The notes: generated by a model from the sequence alone, not told the origin. 64,000 nt of DNA from Merluccius polli (GCA_030340625.1 JAOPHQ010002903.1:37501-101500); one strand, 5' to 3'. Positions 37,417 to 60,276 are shown, counted from the first letter of the stretch. A program made the numbers and translations.

Positions 37417-37759
37417 CACGTCCTGACTCCTCCCCCCACCCCCGACCCCTTAAAGGTGATATTTAAAACCTACAATTTCGTTTCAAATGCGCCAGTGGTC
37501 TGCCTGCTTGTTGCTAGGAAACGGCGCCCTCTAGTGGATGCAAACGGCCATCAGCTCTGTTACCTCGACGACCGTAGGATGGATGAGAACGAATCCCTCA
37601 TCAGTTACTGGCGGACATTGGACTGAGGCGACCTTGTGATTCCCAACAGCAACTAGGTGATTGGAAATCTATGAGTTAGTTTGTCATTTCAGGTGAATGA
37701 ATACAGCCCGTATTCACGTTAAGACCGTTTATAAGTTAGACAGCAACAACAGGCAACAT

Positions 37760-38263
37760 CTAGCCTGGCAAGCCAGACCCACATCAGAAAGACGTAAGGT
37801 CTGGCTCAGCTCCATTGGCAGTGTGGGCGGGATAAACGGTTGTCTTTCAAGTTCCCTCTGCACGCAATAGGATAGCGCTACAACCAATCAGAGCAACGAC
37901 GAAGGTGACGACTACGTAATTAATCAAAACTCCGAATACATATTTATTTTCGATGAAAGACTTCAGTGCCGTTCTTTGTTCTTTTCTCAAATAAAATGTT
38001 AACTTCAAGTCTTGAAGAGTCGCGGCCAAAGCCGACTCGAAAGACAGCCGTTCGCCAGCAGCAGCAGCCATTGTTTACCTCTAACACGGAACCGTCGCAA
38101 CTCTGTCGTCATGGTAGCCCGGCTTCCGACTCCGCCCCTCACGCTGTGATTGGTCTGACATACTTTGTGTTTCCAGCACCAAAAAGCCGACGGAGCCGTG
38201 CTAGACCTACCTAGCTGCCAAATAAATTTGCTGCCGCTAGGGGGTGTCTAGATTTCTAGGCTA
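37760..38263. mobile_element. 504-bp non-autonomous transposon, helicase-fragment family member 2
   Basis: Perfect 8-bp duplication GGCAACAT (37752-37759, 38264-38271). Termini CTAGCCTGGCAAGCC on the left and TTTCTAGGCTA on the right. As in the element at 2003-2547, a minus-strand reading frame starts about 190 bp from the right end, and the left end contains an inner dyad (AGCCAGACC / GGTCTGGCT). Confidence 0.85.
37847..38071 (-). pseudogene. Truncated helicase-like N-terminus inside transposon (copy 2)
   Basis: A 74-residue frame begins MAAAAGERLSFESALAATL and includes LRKEQRTALKSFIENKYVF. It aligns residue for residue in pattern with the frame at 2151-2369 (L+-EQ--AL--F---K--F--L) and diverges at the same place. 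The shared start and shared breakpoint argue that both are remnants of the first exon of one parental protein. The helicase assignment is tentative. Confidence 0.45.
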
Positions 38264-40919
38264 GGCAACATCAATTTGAATTTATAATTCAGATATGTAT
38301 ACGTTACATTGCAAATAAGAAAAGTCGTAGGCCTACTGAGGGACATTGTGTGTAGGTTCATAGACCAAACTTCCACTATGTAAATATTATGCATGAACAT
38401 TAACCACACAGGTAAGCTTGTATCTGTATCAAGTGAATTTATTTGTGAAGGAAAAACAAAGATCATAACTGTCAAAACAGACATAAACACAAAGACTTCC
38501 CCGCTTCAGAAGGATCAGTAAACACCAGAGAAGAAGAGTATGTAGTAGGGAACACACTGAAACCAAGGCAGATAGAAGAAGCATCAGACTTTGTTTTACT
38601 CTGCTAGTGTAACGGGTACAGTGTCCTCATACTGCTAGCATAGCGGGTACAGTGTCCTCATACTGCTAGCATAGCGGGTACAGTGTCCTCATAGTGCTAG
38701 CTTAGCAGGTAGAGTGTCCTTATAGTGCTAAGTTAGTGGGTATAGTGTGTTTGTAGTGTCAGCTTAGCAGGTAAATTAGCAACAGGAACGGGTCTTCTAT
38801 ACATTCAAAGTGGTGAATGGGTCAATACTCCACCTGTTGCTACATTATGAAGCGACAATTCTTTTGAACAAGTCTGAGCATTTGAGTGCTTCACACTTGT
38901 CGGAGTGGACTCCCTTCTCAAATGATCCCAAAAGCATCAACCAGCATCCGATCACTGGACTCAGCGGTCAGTTAACGACGTCATCAAACACAACAGTTTA
39001 AAACAAAAACAGTAGGCACACAACTATTAACCACAGTCACATTCTACATTATTCAAGTATGTACATATAAAAGAAGGCATGTATGTACATAAAATGGCTA
39101 CAATCCAGCCTCATAAGTTATATTTAAAATTATAAGGGAATAATACCGTTTAGGAAGACTAAATATGGCAGGTTTTAGGTTTTATTTAGAATTTATTTAT
39201 TGGGGTTATATTGCTAGAATTATACATTGTTGATGCAGTCAACTGAGTTTCTTGCTGGAATGTCAGTTTTATATCTATAATGTGGTAAACTTGTTGGGGG
39301 GGAAAACAGGCGACCCATTGGAGAATAGAAGGTCTTCTAATGCACGGTGCAGGTGTATGAGCAAGGCGTGTTAAAGTGTTGTGTGCACGGTTTGCCTGAG
39401 CACGTCGTTCAGGAGAAGGATTGATCTAAAAGTTTGACTCAGAGGAGCTCTCATGGCCAAATGTTCGGCTGGGTAGAAAGTTAATTATCAAATTCTACCA
39501 GAGACCTGATGTGTCTCCGTGTCCTTGTAAAAACATGACTGAATATAGTCTTTGAAATGTATTGTAAACCTTTGCATTTTCATTGTTTAGGCACGCTAAA
39601 AACGCTGCATATTCATGCTGTCCTTGTGTCATTGATTAATATCGTGATTATGGATTTGAACAGATTGATTGAAGCATTTCAGCTGTGGGTGCCGTCAATG
39701 ATTTATGAGTTTCAAATGGTGACATTCTTAACTGTGAATGGACTGTTGGATTAACGATGACCATTATACGTATAACATTCCCCAACAAAACCAACACCCG
39801 ATTGGTTGAGAGAACCATTGGTAGTCCTCACTAGTCCTTACTAGTCCAAACTAGGGGATGACATCAGTGAAGTGACATCATCCCGACGTCAAACCAGTAC
39901 CACAATAACAGATTCCCAGGGTGTTTGAACTGCACACTCAGACCTCAACAATGCCTCACACATTTGTTTTCATGCATTCTACGAAGTGAGGCTCTGTGGC
40001 TACAATCAGCTGAGAGGACTTTAGAAGCAGAGAACCCGTAAAAGGTCCAGGTCTTCCAGGTTGGGATTCAGGCTGAAATAGCCAGATTTGTAGTTGATAT
40101 TTAAGAATCTCATATAAGGGGATACTATATAATATTCTATATTATGCATTTGCCCACACAGCCAATGCGATGCTCTCCTACTGTCAGCTGGAATATGTCA
40201 ATCATGTTGCCAAAACAGACAATCTTGAGGACCGATGCTTTAACTTTTACAAACCTTTTACAAACCTTCCAAAGTGGAAGGAAGAGATATTTAACATTAT
40301 GTTCAGCTTTTAAAAATACATTTCCAAATACTACTGCCACTTTGTATTTGTCTTTCTGAACTGGCAATTCCCGAGGTCCCGGATTACTGGCAAACAGTTG
40401 TAGACATTTGATTCTCGGTTGTCTAGAAAGAGAGGCAGTACAGCCCACAGAGTCAGATAGGCTCCAAGATCATCCATTTCTCTACAGCAGGCAATTCTGG
40501 TGAGGATGAAGTTAAGGATGAAGTGCACTAAGACCAGTGAGGATTAAGTGCACTAAGACCAGTGGCCTCATCCAGCCAATGGGAGTGAATCCTGTGGCCG
40601 TTATCGTCGCTGTTCATGGTCTGAAGTAAAACGAAGGTGGGGCGTCGTGGACACACAGGGCGCTGTGATGTGGAGCGAGGTGCTGGTGAGCGCCGGTGTA
40701 TGCAGAAGGATGGGAAGACGGCCGCGGTCCACAAACACATCGACCAAAGCTACATACCACTGCAGCGTGAAAACCGTTCGGCTTTTGGACTTCAGCTAGC
40801 TCAGGAACTCTTTGGCAAGGTTGTACAATCACAAAACCCCAACAAAGATGCCTGTGTGAAACGCAAGTTTGAGACAAGTTTGAGTTGGAGACAGTTGTAT
40901 ATTATGAAAAGATGTCTTC
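38264..40919. other. calcrl-fam171b intergenic region
   Basis: No gene seen. It contains a 31-bp minisatellite at about 38605-38770 (unit CTGCTAGCATAGCGGGTACA then GTGTCCTCATA, about five copies) and probably the 3' UTR of fam171b near its right end. Confidence 0.5.
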
Positions 40920-43900
40920 TTAGCTGGGCTTGGTCAGTGGCCTGTGCCCATGCTTGGCACTCCTCGTCTCTGTCCTCCCCTTCTCTCTGACCTTCCTGAG
41001 GCGGCGCGGGGGTGGCGTACCCCGGGACTCACTGTCCTCCTGGGCGCTGGACGTGTCCGGCCCGGCCCGCTCCTCTGGGATGTTGGGGATGGCTCCGATG
41101 CTGCCGTCCAGGATGTTCCTCAGGGACGGGTCCTCCGGCGTGCACGTGGCTGTGGTGCCACTCTCACTGCTGCTCAGGTCGGGCTCTTCGCTGTAGCGGC
41201 CTCGGGTACGGTGGGGCAGGGAAGAGGCCCTGGTGGCCCGCCGATCACGCTGGCTGCTTGGCTGGGGCTCGTTCATGTCCACGCCGGAGTCCAGGCTGGT
41301 GTCGTTGCTGCTCGTCGGACGCTGGTGGCTCTGCAGCTCGATGATGGAGTGCCGCACCCGGGGGGCCGGCTTCCCCTCCAGGGAGACGAACCAGGCTCTG
41401 GGGGGCGAGGCTGAGGCCTTGCTCCTGCTCAGCTCCAGCAGGGTGCGCTCGGAAATGCCCTGCAGCTCGCCTGGGGCTCCGCGGGTGCCGCCAAACTGCC
41501 CCATACCTGCCGCCGCCTCGCTGAGAGTCCCGGGAACCGAGACGGAGGACTCCAGCAGGTGGTTGTTGTTGTAGCGGCCCCACACGCTGGTGTTAGGGCC
41601 CTGGCCTTGGGGAGGAGTCTCCAGAGGCTGGGGCTCATCTTGGCCAGGCTGCCGGGGGTCGTCTGCAGAGTGGGGGTGGGAGCCTTTGGGGAGGGTCTGG
41701 GGATAGCTGACTTTCCTAGCAGGATCTGAGTGGGGGTCGTACTCTCCTCCGTTACGGGGGAAAGTAGCAGACCCTTGCTGCTCCTGTGAGCCAAAGAGTT
41801 CAGGAGCTTGGATGATGGCCACTGGCTGGTTGTAGATGTGGACCAGCTTGTCCTGGAAGAACAGATCAGGCTTCTTGTGTTCGGACATCTCCTGGAGCCG
41901 AGCCACCTTGTCACTGTTGATGTAGTGGGATTGAGCATGCAGGCCTTTGTTCCGGTCCGAGGCTAGGTTCTGGTAGAGATGGGCAGCTGATCGAATCCCT
42001 GGATCCTCTACGTAGATGTTGTAGTTGGCCATGTGCCTGGGTGTGGAGGAGGGGTCACATTGGGTGCTGTGGGAGGGCCGGCCGTGCTCGCCGGGCTGGA
42101 ACGTCAAGCCCTCCTCCATGTGGGTCGACGTGGTCTGGTCCTTCTTCAAGACCGTTAGCTTGGAGAAGCGAGCTCTCCGTCTTTGCTGCCTCGGCTCTCG
42201 CTGAGAACTTCTGAAACACAGAAAAGACATTGGATTACAACCGGACAGAATATCCTACGGTGAGCCAAACGGTTGTGTTTTCATATTTTTACATGGCATA
42301 GACATTTTGCCGCACAACTTCTGTTGCTTTTGTCTAGCTAATAGTCTCACTGGTGGTTTCTTACCCACAGTGACAGACCAGCACCATGAGGAAACCGATC
42401 ACGACTGCAAGTGTGGCCCCGAAGAGTCCCACCAGCAGGAGGTTGTGGTCAGACAGGAAGTCCACAGAGCCTGTGTGTGCCATGTAATCTGGAGGAAGAG
42501 GGGGAGCATAATTCAGTACAAGTTGAATAAGGGCTGTAGATGACAGCTATCAGCTCCTACCACAGGACCGGGAACATTCAATGACGTGAACCAGAACACA
42601 CAACCAGAACACACCCACACAAAGCCTGACGGAGATGTAGAGATTGTGGACGGATCTGCCCTGAACGATGGGACAGTGCTCACTGAGAAAGAGGATACTA
42701 TGAATGTTCATAGTGGTTGGATCGTCCAACCTCAAAGGGAAGGGAAGCTATCAGGGGCCATCTTGGAAAATAAAAAACAACTAAAGTAGGGCTGCAACAA
42801 ACGATTATTTTCATAGTTGATTAATCTAACGATATTTTTTTGGATTAATTGATTAATTATTTAGTCTATAAAATGTCAGAAATAATAGCAAATGCCATCA
42901 CAAGTTACCATAGTCCAAAGTGATGCCTTAAATTTGCTCGCTTTATCTGACAAGCAGCCAAGAAAAACTAAAATTTTCATTTCATAATGATCCATGAACC
43001 AAACATTTGAATTTCTAAAGCATCAAGCACAAAATGTTTGGTATTTGTTCTTGATAAATGACCTAAACAAAGAATCGTTTATAAAAATTTGATTAATCTT
43101 CTGTCGATCATCTAATCAATTTATTCGACTAATCGTTGCAGCCCTAGACACAAGTTGGTGCATACCAGTTGGCAAGGGTGCAGCAATCCAGTAGCCCAGA
43201 TGAGAGGCGGTGTAGGTCCAAACCAAGTGACCCTTGATCATCCTCACTATCCCGAGACCCTGCTGCTCCCAGGCTCCTTCAGACACACAAACACAACCAT
43301 CTTTATGTGTTCTTTTGGCATGCCAGACTAATAGACAGTATGAGAGAAACCAATTCATGGACACCCAATCTACATCATTTGAATTCTAATGGTATAGGTC
43401 AGCGGTTCTCAAACTATTTACTAATACCCCCTTCCAAGATATAGTTTCAGCCAAGTACCCCTTTCACCAGCACAAGTTTTTGGGGAGAATGAAATGTATT
43501 TTGTCATTTGGTGTACACATGAACATTAAATGGGTGGTTACCAAACTTGTATATTAACTTTTTAAGGAGGTATTTAGATTTATTTCATTATATTTAGGAA
43601 TTATTGTACAATTATTCATAACAAATGTTAAAATGACAAAAAGTAAGTAGCAGTTCCCTGCAATCCTTCAAATTACCCCTAGGGGTACACGTACCCACAT
43701 TTAAAGGTCTCATTTCATCGTTTTTTGTTAATTTTGCAGTGGTCTCTAGTATTAATGAATGCCCTGTGAGCCGGTTTTGGTGAAAAAAATGCTCTGGTGC
43801 GCCTGTTTCAGGCTGTTCTAGTTTGGAGGAGGAGGTGGGTGGGGAAGAACGAGAGGTTTTCAGCTCTTACTCATGAATATTCATGACATTTAAATTACTT

Positions 43901-46900
43901 GCCTCTGATTGGCTAACAGCACTGTCTGTCACAGTGATGTTAGCCAATCAGAGGCGAGTGATCCCTCTAGTGCATTATCAACCATAGACATCTTATACAT
44001 ACTATATACATCCATTAGATGTCTATGTTATCAACACGACAAATCACCACGACGTCACAGCAACAATAAACGTTCTTCCGGGTGGCAAAAGGCGAAGCGT
44101 TCTCCGATGGCAGAACTAGTAAACAAACCCCTCCATATCATTTGACAGGGCAGAGCGATCGAGAAAACAGTACATGGCTTGAATGAATGATTTTCTTCTT
44201 GCGGGGCGCTACGTGACGTCTCATTAATTCATACGGGTATGGGAAGTCTCATTAATATATTACGACGGAGTATTAGGGCCACATTAAGAATTTGTTTTTC
44301 ATTAAATTACGAGAATAAAGTCGTAAATATTGAATTAATTACGAGAATAAAGTCGTACATATTGAATTCATTACGGCTACACTATAGGCTACACGTTAAA
44401 CGTGTATTCTACGGTTGTGCTCACTGAGCAAACCCAGGTTTAAGGCAGCCTACAGGTTAACGTGTGTTACATGTTGTTTAAGAAGTCGGGGTATTGCTGT
44501 ACTCTTTCGCGTCTATCTCCGGAACGGAAAATGATAGCGATGTAATACTTTTTTTTAATGAAACCGAGAGATGCAGCATTATCTTTAGTATCATTTAGTA
44601 TCATTATCTTTAGTATCATTAACGTAAGTATCTTGACGCCTATTGTTTACAAACATTCTGAAATGCCGTATACTGTTTTCCTGAGGGCGGTCTCAAGCCA
44701 AGATAGGCGAGGTCATGAATATTCATAAACATTCACATGTCAGAGTGTTAGGCTTTTTCTCACTTCCTCGTTTCTGACTTCCTCATCCGTCTATGTTCTT
44801 ACATTGGCTAATGCATGCAATGGGGGTAGAAGAACGTTTTCCACGTGCAGCATGCATATGCAACTAGGAGTGACCTATCATATTTCAAAAGGAGCAATTA
44901 AAAACGGTTTACCGGTGAAGGAGACCGTTAAGAACCCATGGCATAGGTAGTGAGTTACCCGATGTCAACTAGTTTGAAATTAAATTGATATTTAAGGGTG
45001 ACCACAAAAGTGACCACTTTAAATTAAACTAATTAATCTATTGTAGAAAAAAAGATATTCTGCAATTCTTCCATTCATAAAGTAAAGTCCAAGTTAACCT
45101 AGACTTTTTGTTTTCTTCCTAGAGTAGTGTTGACAAGTGGATACACAAATTTTTAGTGGCATTTTGGAGCAGAACAGTGACAAGGTGTTTTATGGTACCT
45201 GTCTGTGTGTTGAAGGCCCAGGCGGGCAGCGTGTCGGCGGGCCTGAAGCCAGTGCTGTGTCCTAGGGGTAAACTCATGTGGATCGGACCCCTGACCTGCA
45301 GCTCCTCGGCCCCGGAGCACAGCCGGACACTAAGGGCCGCGGCCGGGCTCAGATCGATGTTCCTGTACACTGAATACCACAAATTCACAAGTTTAATGAA
45401 GCTGGAATCTGCTTCAGGTACACCGTGTCATCAGCTCAGTGTAGAGACAAACACCATAGAACAGTATAAGACGACATACAGTATAACTCAATAGTTGGGT
45501 AGACACGACACAACACATGTCACTATTAAAGTCAAACCAGTGGGTGGGCGAGTCCCCACCCACCCACTATCAACATTTTAAAAAGAGCCTTCTGTCCGAC
45601 TCCTGGCAGGCACTTTTTTAAATTTAAGGGCGGTGCTATGTTGCTATTCAGGCTTTTGTTCTCTTGAACAAGCCACTCCCACTCTACGCTACAATCAGAT
45701 CTGGGGGGTGAAGCCAGAACATTTGATTGATTTTACCTGGTAACCCAAAATGGACAACAACAGTTCACTTTTTTAAAATGTTGTGCATTTAAGTGGAGAT
45801 TTGGACCGGGATCAATACGTAGCACTCCTATTTTTTTGTTTTTTTGTCGCTCACGATTGTCGTTTACGATCTACCATGTCACACTATACGATTTTAGAAC
45901 CATGAAAACCTCTCCGCGTCTTGGTCGGGAGAGTGGCCACATACACCGACAGCATCGGTCGCGTCGCATGTTGTCATAGCAGCAGCTGTCAACAAAAGGC
46001 TGGGCGATCACAATAATACAATGATGGATACAGCAGCTTGGTGTCGTACTTGCTGTCTTCTGTGCGGAGAAGAAAAAGAAAAAGAAGAAACGAGTGTGGA
46101 CTCGCTCATGGGTATCACGAAGAGGAGAATACGGGATGTCTGTCCTTCAAAAAGAACTTAATGCACGAGCGCCAGCTGTGGAATTCCCGGGAGTTTTTCA
46201 TACAGTAGGCTATGAATTTCTGACAAGCCAGACTTTTTGTCGGGCTGTTTTAGAACGTTGTGAACGACAAATCGCAAGTCGTGAAGCATGTCACATTATA
46301 CGATTCACTCCGCGTTCGATGTCGTGCCCGACCATTTGAAATCGGATACGACGCTGTAAACTTGTCGGTCACGACAAATTCGGGGCAAAATCGGGCTGAA
46401 ATCGTATAGTCTGACCAGGCTATAAGGGTTTGGTCTTCCTTGAACTGTATAAAGTGCAGTACATTTTGTTTTGTGGATCAAAGAAGGTGAAGGTGTTGTG
46501 AGTCAAGGTGTTGTGAGACAAGTGAGGTAATAACCATGTTGCAGTGGTCAAAGTATTAATGCATCAGGTTTGAGCCGTAGCACTAAGCAGACAGGAAGGC
46601 CACCTGATTGGTTGCTGATGATGGCGGGGGTGCAGTTGGCGCAGTCTCTCGCTAGGTGGCGCTGTGGCAGGTAAGTCAGGTAGGCGCTCAGCGAGGAGCC
46701 GCTGGCGTTCTCAGCAAGCATCAGGAGGTCCTTCTGGAACTTAACGCTGGGCTGGGAAGAACTGTCTGTAGAGACGCACACAGTTATCCAACCTCTGGTC
46801 AACTATGACCTCTAAATATACATGGAAGAAATCTGGTATGCTATTTGTAGTTGTTTTCAAAGTGGGTTGCAGGGTGAGCATAATAAACATCTACATGTAT

Positions 46901-49900
46901 TTGTCATATTAAACATATGCATGACTACAGTTCTGTTTAACTTCTTCATTGGTATGTTTGAAGACTTAAAGGGGGAATACTGTATTGAATAAAAGGTTTT
47001 GGAGGGCTGGAGGTGAGGAGAGGTTACCTGGTAACTTTGCCGTGATGATCAGGGAGTCTTCGAACAGCCAGATGTTTCCCTGAATCTGTGGCAGCAGCAG
47101 CAGTGTGACAGCAGAGAACACTGCCACACAGAACATATAAAACCTATTTATAAGTATATATTTATCAGGACAAACAAGAGAAAATATACATTATACAGGT
47201 CAGGTGAAGACAGATATGCTTCATCAACACACTGCTCTGACAAACTAAAACCAAACCTAAAACATGCCAATGGTTGGTTGGGCGAAGACATGTGATGCTA
47301 ACAGCAGATGGTGCCCTGGCTTTTAACCTCTTGTTAGGTGGTACGGTGGTAGTGGTCGGACAACATAAAGGGGAGGCGTTTCCTTTCCACGTTTTTTTTA
47401 ACTCTGTCCATCATCTTCCCCTGTTTCTCTTCCTTATTCCTTCACATCCCTCGCTCTTTTGGCCTAGGCCCAGACGATAGATACCACTACCCAGAGCCTC
47501 TGGAGGTAACGTTAACAAGATTCCTGTGTGTTTCATACTGGGACGTAGAGAGAAAAAAAATTGTAACGGACACCGTGCTCTTCTGAGCCTGTAAGTCAGT
47601 CAGACCTACAGAAAAGATCATAGAAATTATATCTTTTACATTTTTGCTAATCGAACCCTGGATTTCCACAGTAAACATTCAACTGTTAACGTGATTTCCT
47701 TCTAATTATGTTATTAAGGGTTATCAAGGTGTGCTTTCAGCATCAAAAAAGTCTATTTTCCCGCCTGGTTACGTAGCCAAACAGGTGACCAATACCATAC
47801 ACTCACATTACAGGGACGGTGCAGCTGAATGAACTTACAGCTTTTCAGACTTTGAGGTGGGGAATTATTATTATTAAAACAAATGACAACATGATGGAAA
47901 TCTGAAAATATGTTTGGATAACGCACAACAAGAACTAAGGTGGGTGAACGATGATTGATTGATTAACTTTATTAATCCCCCAAGAGGGAAAATTCATTAC
48001 GCCATAAAAACATGTAGACACTGACTCATGGCAAGACCAGCTGCAAGGGGCGTTTCACGTTGGAAAAAGAAGAGTATTTAAGTAAACACGGCGCACTACT
48101 TACGCGGCCTCCTGCTGGTCCTCCACGGTAGCGTCGTGGGCACGTAGCCCTCCATCTTGGCCAGCAGCGTCAGGTGGAGTTGTGGGCCGTAGGGCAGCCA
48201 GAGGAGGGCCTCGCCGCCCGGGCCGGTCCTGGCGCTGGTGTGGAGGGTGTGGTTGGTGTACACATCCAGCGAAGCTCCCACCAGAGGGCGACGGGTCACC
48301 AGGTCCCGCACCAGAGCCTTCAAGGCAAACTGGACTTCTGGAGGACGGTGGAACAAACAAGCAGAGGAGGTTTGGTTTGGTGATGGAGGCAGAGCTGCTC
48401 GGCTAGCCTGGAGAACTGCATGCAAGCTAAAGGTCCTGCCCATAAAGAAGCTGGAGTTGGACCACTGCTCCTGGCATGTTAGGATGGGTTCAATCAGGGC
48501 TTTGAAACCGACAGCAGATGGTTTTACAGAGTTTTCTGACTTAAAAATTATTAAAAATAACAAAAGTTCTTTGTTTGATATTGTAGCCACAGGCTATGCT
48601 AGCCACAGCCCTTTTCGTCCCAGCATGTTTTGCGCCGCTGTTGTGTGCTGTGTTTATTTACTGTTCTCAGCATTCATTATTGTTGTTGATTATCGTAGAA
48701 TAAGATATCTATTCTGAGATAGCTATTCTGTTCATGTGTTTAAGGATTTATTTTCACTTATTTACAGTTAGAAACTGTTCATGAGGGTGCCTTGATTATG
48801 TCTGAGACCCTATGACTGTGCACGATAAAACATCACACTTAACACGTAATTAACCTCGTTTGTCGTGCTGCCATGCCACAATATTTAAATAGCTGTACTT
48901 CTGACTATGTGTTGTTCTTTATATTAAGCTATATTCCTTAAAAAAAGAAGCATGTATTGCAGAAGAACATTTGATTGTATGCTTATTATGATGATGGTGA
49001 TGATTATGATCATTATTATGATTATGATCCTTTTAAAATGTTATTATTATATGTAATGGGGTTGGTTGAGAACCCATGTGGTAGGGTTAGGTTTCAGGGT
49101 TTGTTCTTTGGTTCTAGGGTTTGGTTTCAGGGTTAGTGTCTCCTATTAGGGTTAGGTTTTAGGGTTTGGTTTTTGGGTTAGGAGCAAACTCCCTAAAGGC
49201 TGTGTAAAGCAAATTCTGAGATTTGTTTCTAAACACATTACACACTTTAGAACGGCATTGCTGAAAACATGTGAAGAGACTGTATAACCATTTAATGTTA
49301 AATTGTGGAGTTAGGACATTTTTCTATTTTTCAACATTTTCGCGTTCAGGATTTTATGGGCGGGGCTTAAAGGGTACATGATGACGTAACGCGCTATCCC
49401 TTAGCATTGCCCCGCCCCTAACAACCAGAGCACAGTTGCGTCAATGCTTGTCACACTCAATCGCGAGTTTGACAGTTATTAGTTTGACAGTTATGAGAAG
49501 CTCCGCCCCCCGTGCGCAAATGGGCGTGGCTAAGCGCCTTCAGCGGACACTCCCCCCAGCATATCAGAGCTGAGCACGATTTTGAATCCTAATTTTATAA
49601 ACGTGGCGACTTTTTTAACCACTCAAATTTAGCTGGGTGGTTAACAACACATTTTTCTATAGTGTGACAAACTCTAAACACATGTTTACTTTTACTTTAC
49701 ATGGACTTTAACTTGATTTAGGAGTGAGGGTGGAAGGTTAATGTGCGTCTGTGCGTGTGGGCGCAGCGGCGGAGCCTGGGTCCTAATAGCCTACATCGGG
49801 CTACAGCATTTATCCGCTCGGGAAACAACGTGGCGACCACATCACCACGCCGTGGCCAAGCGATGATGAGACAGCGCTCATCACCGCTTCACCAGGCTAC

Positions 49901-50437
49901 CAAATAACGAGCAAATGGCCCTTTTTTTTTTTTTTTTTTTTTACCAGTCAGCATGTTCTATTGAGCTTCACAGCTTTGCATAGAGGCCTGTTATTGTCGT
50001 CATCATCATCATTATTATTACTACGGTGTATCTATTGGAGGCGTATTATTTCATTGTGCAAAAGGCATGAATGGCCTCCTGTTGGCCCTGCAGCCCATCC
50101 TCGGTATGGCCTCCCGGTGCATTAGGAGCCGTTTCATGCCATGTTCACATTTCCCGTCTTTCGGCCCCTATAACGGCGAGATGATAAAAAAAAGGGGCTT
50201 TGCGTCTCGCCTACCTCGCAACGGTGGAGACCCGGATCCAGACCCCGGACTCCGGTGCACCGGGTGGGTCGCGTCGGTGGTAGCGATGCTGGCGGCGGCG
50301 GCATTGTCCTCGGAGGGCGAGGGCAGCAGGCTCGCGCTCACCGGATCCGCATCGCGGCAGAGGATCCAGGTCCAAGCCAACGACCACAGCAGCAGCCTCA
50401 GCAGCAGCAGGGAGTGATGGTGGCGATCCGCAGGCAT
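40920..50437 (-). CDS. fam171b: FAM171 family type I membrane protein, FAM171B by synteny
   Basis: Eight exons (minus): 50437-50215, 48337-48104, 47120-47028, 46765-46604, 45369-45199, 43276-43166, 42488-42365, 42210-40920. All junctions are AG/GT and in phase, giving 2409 nt (802 aa); human FAM171B has 826. The start gives a signal-like sequence (SLLLLRLLLWSLAWTWIL). The ectodomain has the family patterns VQFALKALVRDLVTRRPLVG, EGYVPTTLPW, SAVTLLLLPQ and GHLVWTYTASHLGYWIAAPL. One helix follows (NLLLVGLFGATLAVVIGFLM), then a 430-residue cytoplasmic tail from one exon with SLDSGVDMNE near its end, conserved in FAM171 proteins. The biochemical role of FAM171B is poorly known. FAM171A1/A2 share these motifs; the neighbour calcrl, as at human 2q32.1, favours B. 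Confidence 0.88.
42787..43146. mobile_element. 360-bp hAT-type MITE in fam171b intron
   Basis: Termini TAGGGCTGCAAC and GTTGCAGCCCTA are inverted repeats. The interior contains GATTAATCTAACGAT and its approximate inverse. Flanking 8-mers AACTAAAG and GACACAAG match only in part. Same family as 59384-59967 and the remnant at 21340. Confidence 0.75.
43395..44940. repeat. Mixed transposon remnants in fam171b intron
   Basis: Starts with CAGCGGTTCTCAAACTA, the left terminus of a hAT-like family, without a matching right end. From about 43705 a second repeat begins (AAAGGTCTCATTTCATCG). It contains a mirrored pair around GATTGGCTAACA (43908) and TTAGCCAATCAGAGGCGAG (43938). No gene. Confidence 0.5.
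45541..46430. repeat. Dispersed repeat in fam171b intron
   Basis: A GTGGGTGGG / CCCACCCAC hairpin sits at 45541-45573. At 45850-46425 a repeat has complementary phrases at its ends (CACACTATACGATTTTAG against TGAAATCGTATAGTCTGA), consistent with a non-autonomous DNA transposon. No coding frame. Confidence 0.5.
48340..50214. other. fam171b: First intron of fam171b
   Basis: About 1.9 kb with (ATT/GAT)-rich sequence near 48970-49060, a degenerate GGGTTAGGTTTCAGGGTTTG array at about 49080-49185, and a run of about 22 T at 49921. No other gene recognised. Confidence 0.6.
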
Positions 50438-50699
50438 GGCGCGAGCGAACCGACACCCAGAGACATCACTGCGTGGACGCGACACGGGGGAGTGGGGGCG
50501 TCTCGAGGTGGCGGGTGGTGGTAGTAGTAGGCCAGGTAGGAGACGGCCTCTGTAGGTGGTCTTTTGTTGTGGATGTCTGCGCTCCTCACGTGACCTTCCG
50601 CGAGGGGAGGGGCGAGGCGCTGCTGGTGCTGAGGCTGAGGCGCGCGGGACGGAAGATGCTGTGACGTCATAGAACGCTCGGCGGGGCGATGGATGAACC

Positions 50700-50700
<1 letters not shown>
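50438..50700 (-). promoter_or_regulatory. fam171b: CpG-rich presumed promoter/5' UTR of fam171b with CRE
   Basis: The 260 bp upstream of the ATG are GC- and CpG-rich, in contrast to AT-rich DNA beyond 50700. A perfect CRE, TGACGTCA, lies at 50662-50669, about 225 bp before the start codon. Promoter function is inferred from composition and position. Confidence 0.5.
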
Positions 50701-58537
<7,837 letters not shown>

Positions 58538-59220
58538 AGTCTAGCAGGTGGGTTGGTCTCGAGACGAGGTGGGGGGGGTGACGGCGCTCGTGACAGTCAC
58601 AGCAGGTCCCGTAATGAGTGTGTGAGTGGCTGTCTCTCGTCCGAACTGCCAGTTCAAGAGCGCCAGGGACCGTCGACCAATGAGAGAGGAGGATCATCAT
58701 GGCCACGCCCCCACACACAATCAGTGACCATTACAGGTAAATCCATGCACACCTGTCCAGTCTCAAGTTATTAACGGTTAACAGATCACATGTTTATATG
58801 ATATAGTTCCTGTTCATAGTTCAAACATTTGATGCTGACAGTTTCAACTTAAAATACAAATAAAAAATATATCACGTTGACTTCTGGTAACCCTTCATTT
58901 GCATATCTCAAAATAAAATTACCGTATTAAGAACCTACTAGGTCCAGATCATGTAGACCTGTGATCCCCCCCCCCCCTCTTCATTTACATCCCAACAGAC
59001 CACACTAGAGCCTCTGATATGAAAAACACATTAATTTATTAATGAATACACAGATAACGAATGGGTTCGTTCATTCCTTGGCCTTGCCTGCCCTCTGGTG
59101 GCCGAGGGCAGCCACTGTTTAGTTTTGTATTACTTCACGAGCAACACTCCCATGTTCTGCTCACACGGCGGTGGTCCCGTAGGCCGTATTGTCGTCCTCC
59201 GTTTGCCCGCCAATTCTACA
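58538..59220. other. mrps9 3' flank and slain1 5' region
   Basis: About 680 bp without coding sequence. A minus-strand AATAAA at 59035-59040 lies about 180 bp past the mrps9 stop and is a likely polyadenylation signal. A CCAAT box on the plus strand (58677-58681; ATTGG in gene sense) lies about 140 bp upstream of the slain1 ATG. Confidence 0.5.

Positions 59221-60276
<1,056 letters not shown>

Noticed and set aside
40930..41574. Plus-strand frames of 88-156 residues
   Set aside because: They are antisense shadows of the GC-rich last exon of fam171b.
47950..48002. LINE 3' end (TTATTAATCCCCCAAGAGGG)
   Set aside because: The phrase resembles a common teleost repeat tail, but without any preceding element sequence I could not support a call.
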